Shown here piece after piece: positions 31,473-34,699 of a DNA stretch of 34,699 bases; the first letter of the stretch is position 1, and each line of letters begins with the position of its first letter. The notes beneath the pieces were generated by a model. It was not told the origin of the DNA and ran no database searches. It saw only the letters and a program-made list of their open reading frames with translations. The stretch is from an uncultured Prevotellaceae bacterium. Its GTDB lineage: Bacteria > Bacteroidota > Bacteroidia > Bacteroidales > Bacteroidaceae. The stretch spans positions 1 through 34,699 of the forward strand of contig OMXX01000038.1 in the NCBI GenBank assembly GCA_900315105.1, read 5' to 3'. A program made the translations under genes and the position numbers.

Positions 31473-31503
31473 TTTGCAATATAATGTTTATGTATTAACT
31501 TTG
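31473..31503 (+). promoter_or_regulatory. Promoter directly in front of the triple hairpin array
   Basis: TTTG (31473-31476), 19 bases, TAACTTTG (31496-31503). The first repeat unit begins at the next base, exactly as in the single copies at 2688 and 5164. Confidence 0.7.
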
Positions 31504-31689
31504 CACTCGGAAATCAGAGACGGGCACCACTTTACAAGTGACTATCCCTATTTCCTTCGTGCGAGGAAGCACTCGGAAATCAGAGACGGGCACCACTTTA
31601 CAAGTGACTATCCCTATTTCCTTCGTGCGAGGAAGCACCCGGAAATCAGAGACGGGCACCGCTCTGCGAGCGACAAACCCTATTTCCAT
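31504..31689 (+). ncRNA. Three tandem copies of the structured leader element (L3)
   Basis: Period 66 bases: units start at 31504, 31570 and 31636. Units 1 and 2 are identical; unit 3 differs. Each has GGAAAT pairing with ATTTCC, GGG with CCC, and an apical hairpin CACTT-TAC-AAGTG, which in unit 3 is CGCTC-TGC-GAGCG: both sides changed together. The outer CTC/GAG pair is kept in units 1 and 2 but lost in unit 3. It is homologous to L1 and L2. A second promoter (31735-31765) lies between it and the histidine kinase, so it may be a separate transcript or a long leader. Confidence 0.75.
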
Positions 31690-31734
31690 ATATTTGTCGT
31701 TCGTCACATTATTCGTGCAACTCATCACTCAAAG

Positions 31735-31765
31735 TTGGTCGTTTAAAGGCGATTCCGTAATTTTG
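31735..31765 (+). promoter_or_regulatory. Proximal promoter of the two-component operon
   Basis: TTG (31735-31737), 20 bases, TAATTTTG (31758-31765). It gives a leader of about 130 bases that ends in a short run of CACCCAT-like 7-base units before the ATG. Confidence 0.65.
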
Positions 31766-31900
31766 TAAACTAAAATTAGTTTATAGGTGTTGGATGTAAA
31801 GCAGAAAGGCATAGAGAGAATTCCCATTCGTGATAATGTCGTAATCAGCAAGCCTTGAACAAAAAAACACAACATCACCCATCACCCAATAAAGGCAATA

Positions 31901-32944
31901 ATGGCAAAGAATATCAAACTGCAACTGAAACAACTCTACGTTGCCACATTCTTAGGTGTCGTAGTTCTTCCCTGTATGAGAATATGCACCGATGTCTATC
32001 GTAATGTGAAATACTGGGAAGTGAAGAGCCCTGGGTTTATTGCCTTCGACGTGATAGCAACGATTGTCGTATGCTATGTGTTCCTGTATATTCTTGGATG
32101 GTGGACGACATATACTCAGAAGCATCAGTCAAGTCTGTGGAAAGGGTATGGCGTAACCGTTGCCATTTCCTTTGCTGTTATCGGTTGCGATGCGGCAGTA
32201 AGGGCTTACCTGCAGTATCACGCATTCTACTCAATGAAGGAAATGAGCGTGCCTCTCGTAGTCTCGTCACTCTTTGGCTGTATCTGTTACGGAATTCTGC
32301 GTCATAGCATAGATGAGGAAGAAAGGAGAAGATTGCAGATAGAACAGGCCGAACTGAAGAATGAACAACTTAACTCCGAACTACGTGCGCTTAGAGCTCA
32401 GTATCACCCTCATTTCCTGTTCAATGCGCTTAACACTATATACTTCCAGATAGGACCAGAGAATGAGACTGCACGCCACACCATCGAGCTTCTCAGCGAA
32501 ATTCTGCGTTATCAGGTTAACTGCGGCAGTGAGAAAGTTCCGCTGCAAAAGGAGATGGAATATCTGGAGAAGGACATAAGTTTCCGCAGACTGAGATGCT
32601 CTGACAGACTTAGCCTCAAAGTTGATTTCAGTATGATGGAAGATAATCAGAACGACATGATATATCCGCTTATGTTCACTCCCCTCATTGAGAACGCATT
32701 CAAATATATAGGAGGCAACGAACTGAATATTGACATCAAGATGTTCAAGACAGAAAATCAACTGACTTTTTCCATTATCAACTCGGTTCCGCCCATCGAT
32801 GCTCAGATGCCTCCAAAGCCAAAGACAGGAACCGGGCTGGACAACCTGCGCCGACGATTGTCGCTGTTATATCCAGACCATCACACACTTGAAATAACGA
32901 GAAATAACGACTTTTACTCAGCAAAATTGACATTGACTCTATGA
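31901..32944 (+). CDS. Sensor histidine kinase, LytS/YehU type
   Basis: A 347-residue membrane kinase. Four probable membrane segments occupy residues 10-135, followed by a short coiled coil (EEERRRLQIEQAELKNEQL). The His_kinase (PF06580) motif YHPHFLFNALNT holds the likely phospho-acceptor His171. The ATPase part has LIENAFKY (N box) and GTGLDNLRRRL (G box). Such kinases work with LytTR regulators to sense envelope or metabolite signals; the ligand here is unknown. Its stop overlaps the regulator start (ATGA). Upstream lie a proximal promoter and the triple hairpin array. Confidence 0.87.
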   Translation: MAKNIKLQLKQLYVATFLGVVVLPCMRICTDVYRNVKYWEVKSPGFIAFDVIATIVVCYVFLYILGWWTTYTQKHQSSLWKGYGVTVAISFAVIGCDAAVRAYLQYHAFYSMKEMSVPLVVSSLFGCICYGILRHSIDEEERRRLQIEQAELKNEQLNSELRALRAQYHPHFLFNALNTIYFQIGPENETARHTIELLSEILRYQVNCGSEKVPLQKEMEYLEKDISFRRLRCSDRLSLKVDFSMMEDNQNDMIYPLMFTPLIENAFKYIGGNELNIDIKMFKTENQLTFSIINSVPPIDAQMPPKPKTGTGLDNLRRRLSLLYPDHHTLEITRNNDFYSAKLTLTL

Positions 32945-33615
32945 TAACATGCTTTATAGTTGACGATGAGCCTATTGCCCGTCGAGGACTCAGAGAATAT
33001 ATCACGCGCGAAGGCGACATCAAGATTCTTGCAGAATGTGAGAATATCATTGAGCTTCGTATGCGTCTGCAGGAGATGTCGCCAGATATAATATTCTTAG
33101 ACATCGAGATGCCATACGCATCAGGCATGGATTGGCTTAGCACCGCCAACACATCGTCTCTCGTCATCCTTACCACTGCATACGAGCAGTACGCCCTCAG
33201 AAGCTATGACTTCAACGTAACCGACTATCTTCTCAAGCCGATTCCTTACGAACGTTTCTCAAAGGCCATAGTCAAGGCAAGGAAATTGCTCCAGAAAGAT
33301 TTAGAAACTGAAGGTGTAGATTATATAGTGGTCAAGGTGACTCAGACAAAGAGACATAAGATTCTGTTCCGTGACATCACCTATATTGAGGCACGGCAGA
33401 ACTATTGCAACATACATCATCGCGATGACACCCAACTAATGGTTCGCACCACAATCTATAGTATTCTTGAACAACTGCCTTCAGATATGTTTTGTCAGGT
33501 TCATCGCTCATTCATAGTCAACAAAACGAGAATAACGAGTATGGATTCAAACCGTATCAATATCGGAGGTGTCTCCATCCCAGTCTCACGAACCTACAAA
33601 GAGAAGCTATTGTAA
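32941..33615 (+). CDS. LytTR-family response regulator
   Basis: A 224-residue response regulator. The receiver domain (residues 1-118) has the acidic pair DDE at 8-10, phospho-acceptor Asp54 in IIFLDIEMP, and a conserved Lys in YLLKPIPYERF. A LytTR DNA-binding domain follows (about 128-222), including the segments DITYIEARQNYCNIH and FCQVHRSFIVNKTRI. It acts as the partner of the overlapping histidine kinase. Targets are unknown. Its stop codon TAA is the first three bases of the family A repeat at 33613, so an insertion may have set the present C-terminus, although the length is normal for the family. Confidence 0.88.
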   Translation: MITCFIVDDEPIARRGLREYITREGDIKILAECENIIELRMRLQEMSPDIIFLDIEMPYASGMDWLSTANTSSLVILTTAYEQYALRSYDFNVTDYLLKPIPYERFSKAIVKARKLLQKDLETEGVDYIVVKVTQTKRHKILFRDITYIEARQNYCNIHHRDDTQLMVRTTIYSILEQLPSDMFCQVHRSFIVNKTRITSMDSNRINIGGVSIPVSRTYKEKLL

Positions 33616-33800
33616 CGTGAGTTCGACGAATTTGCCCACTTGTATATTATTGAATATCACGTAGTTGAAAGAACTCTGAAGGAGCGACACCTAAAAGGGC
33701 AGTCCGTTAGGGCATCTACCGAATAACAGCCCTTACGGACTTCCCTATTAGGTGTCGGGCTTTCAGCCCTCGCGGTCTTGAAGTCGTCGAACTCACGTTA
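33613..33800. repeat. Complete family A MITE-like element (188 bp)
   Basis: The perfect terminal inverted repeats TAACGTGAGTTCGACGA (33613-33629) and TCGTCGAACTCACGTTA (33784-33800) enclose internal inverted segments (GGAGCGACACCTAAAAGGGC against CCTATTAGGTGTCGGGC, and GCAGTCCGTTAGGGC against GCCCTTACGGACT). The whole could form a cruciform or RNA hairpin. It is non-coding. TA at both ends would fit a TA-targeting transposon, but this is not proven. Confidence 0.8.
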
Positions 33801-33829
33801 AATTATTTGTCTCAACTAATAATCAACCT

Positions 33830-33935
33830 CCACTCTGCCTTCATTGTTCTTCAGCCTTTCTTCCTATATTTAACTATAGGATCATAGGAGGAAGAGCGGA
33901 GGATCATAGGAGGTACATAGGAGTTACCTAAGCCC
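33830..33935. repeat. Family B repeat next to a family A element
   Basis: CCTCCACTCTGCCTTCATTG and TTCCTATA on the left, TATAGGATCATAGGAGGAAG and GGATCATAGGAGG on the right. Imperfect arms meet around ATATTTAACTATAG. It follows the family A element by 30 bases. Confidence 0.55.
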
Positions 33936-33947
33936 TACCCCACAACA

Positions 33948-33994
33948 AACAATCAGCAACTGTCTCTTTTTTTGCAAGACAATTGCTGATTGTT
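33948..33994. terminator. Strong hairpin, possible terminator
   Basis: AACAATCAGCAA (33948-33959) pairs with TTGCTGATTGTT (33983-33994), and after one mismatch TGTCT pairs with AGACA. The loop contains seven T. A TTTTT run follows eight bases after the stem on the plus strand. It may end the two-component transcript after reading through the repeats. From 34000 to 34348 I see no gene or clear element. Confidence 0.45.
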
Positions 33995-34348
33995 AGACGC
34001 TTTTTGGTAATTTTATGACAAATTAGTATTCCTCTTCGTCGAAGAAGACACCCTATTATGCTGAATATCAGCAACATAACCATTTTTAACACAATTCCCG
34101 ACAAACTTATTTGACGGTTAAAGGAGGTAAAAGGCGAAAGAGAGCATAATATTACAATTATATAAAGTCTATGTATTTATACCTTAATTATTCTAAAATT
34201 CACAAACAATAGTCATGTGGACTCGTTTTGTCGTCTGCGTTCATCGAAAACATAAAACTTTATCGATAATGGGACTCACGTAACAAGGAAATATCCCTCT
34301 CACATAAATTATTCCTCTAAAATGAGTGATTTTCTCAGATCTTATTTG

Positions 34349-34488
34349 TACCTTTGCCATGTCATTGATGATTTTTTGCTCGTCTTGAAACGCAGCACTT
34401 AGGTAAGTGAAAAATCTGACATGGCAAAATCCTGGGCAACTTTTTGTTGCCCAGGAACTTATAAAGAAAGTTAAACTAAAGTGCTGCG
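34349..34488 (+). ncRNA. Unassigned multi-stem structure, possible RNA or small palindromic element
   Basis: CGCAGCACTT (34391-34400) is the perfect complement of AAGTGCTGCG (34479-34488). Between them lie a perfect 10-bp hairpin, CCTGGGCAAC-TTTTT-GTTGCCCAGG (34431-34455), and a small AACTT/AAGTT hairpin (34456-34472). A separate inverted repeat, TTTGCCATGTCA+GATTTTT (34353-34376), pairs with 34410-34428 and overlaps the first stem, so the two are mutually exclusive or form a pseudoknot. A -7 box TACCTTTG (34349-34356) is present, with a poor -33 part. Confidence 0.5.
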
Positions 34489-34612
34489 GAATTTAGGTAT
34501 AATATAGTTGATAATATGTATAAATTCAAAATTACGCATGCAGGGAAGGTGGAAAGAAGCAATAATAATGTGAAAATCGCAAAAAATCCAATGTCATTCG
34601 AAAAATAATTGT

Positions 34613-34620
34613 TATTTTTG
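34613..34620 (+). promoter_or_regulatory. -7 box of the gene at the window end
   Basis: TATTTTTG matches the -7 consensus 33 bases before the ATG at 34654. No good -33 TTTG is at the usual distance. Confidence 0.5.
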
Positions 34621-34653
34621 TGGCATAAAATAATCAGCAGACTTTTAGATGAT

Positions 34654-34699
34654 ATGAAGAATTTGCTTATTTCCCTGCTGCTCTGTATCCTGGCAATGG
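34654..34699 (+). CDS. Start of a secreted protein, truncated by the window
   Basis: The frame reads MKNLLISLLLCILAM and leaves the window. The basic start and leucine-rich stretch are a signal peptide; the Cys could belong to a hydrophobic core. Nothing more can be said about the product. The ATG is preceded by a -7 box. Confidence 0.5.
   Translation, partial: MKNLLISLLLCILAM

Noticed and set aside
31504..31689. CRISPR array
   Set aside because: The units are directly adjacent without variable spacers, and no cas genes are present.
31474..31746. Open frame of 90 codons with three near-identical 22-residue repeats (HSEIRDGHHFTSDYPYF type)
   Set aside because: It would start with TTG inside the promoter. 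The 66-base period happens to be a multiple of three, and the differences between units preserve stems rather than amino acids.
34349..34488. Retron or 6S RNA
   Set aside because: No reverse transcriptase is nearby, and the fold lacks the long open-bubble helix expected of 6S RNA.

Overview
The window looks like a Bacteroidales chromosome, most likely Prevotella/Segatella-like. I base this on promoters of the Bacteroidetes type (TTTG or TTG, 19-21 bases, TAnnTTTG) ahead of many genes, on the lineage-typical families (TamL/TamB, DUF4827, DUF4974 anti-sigma factor, STN-domain TonB receptor, BspA-type surface protein), and on a GH5 enzyme with a Prevotella-type C-terminal tail. No rRNA, tRNA, CRISPR array or transposase gene was seen.

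Layout. 0.3-5.1 kb, minus strand: a lipoprotein (DUF4827) and glmM, then a sugar-nucleotidyltransferase and an NrnA-like DHH phosphoesterase. 5.1-8.4 kb: repeat-rich and AT-rich, with four small plus-strand genes (membrane protein, DUF2750 protein, possible immunity-like protein, lipoprotein) and one apparently frameshifted minus-strand gene. 8.9-16.2 kb, minus: tamL and tamB (outer-membrane assembly). 16.4-17.9 kb, plus: RluA-type pseudouridine synthase and a membrane protein. 18.1 kb: hotdog thioesterase. 19.1 kb: secreted two-motif aspartic protease with a PDZ-like end. 20.4-25.8 kb, plus: ECF sigma factor, short anti-sigma factor, carboxylesterase and TonB-dependent receptor, which read as one trans-envelope signalling and uptake operon closed by a terminator. 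26.0 kb: secreted protein of unknown function. 27.3-28.3 kb, minus: a second ECF sigma factor with a four-helix membrane protein. 28.5-29.8 kb, minus: secreted GH5 endoglucanase. 30.4 kb: small BspA-like protein. 31.9-33.6 kb: LytS/LytTR-type two-component pair. The last bases begin a secreted protein that runs off the window.

The DNA between the genes is unusually structured. (1) A hairpin element of about 66 bases starts directly after the TTTG of the -7 box in front of the DUF4827-glmM and nucleotidyltransferase operons, and occurs as three tandem copies upstream of the histidine kinase; the copies differ by compensating changes in their stems, which points to a conserved RNA fold. (2) A stand-alone small RNA of about 95 nt (minus, 27048 to 26954) has its own promoter, a 5' stem-loop and an intrinsic terminator. 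(3) Several palindromic repeat families are present: a MITE-like family with ends TAACGTGAGTTCGACGA, a partner family with 11-bp units, GC-rich palindromes inserted in frame in coding sequences, a perfect 53-bp inverted repeat inside an operon, and an ACTCGTCACC-rich block. (4) Arrays of 7-base units sit against the start codons of several genes. (5) An unassigned multi-stem structure lies at 34.35-34.49 kb. The hairpin-leader family is my best candidate for an undescribed system. Its occurrence at glmM, a nucleotidyltransferase and a LytTR sensor suggests a shared envelope-related control, but that link is inference.
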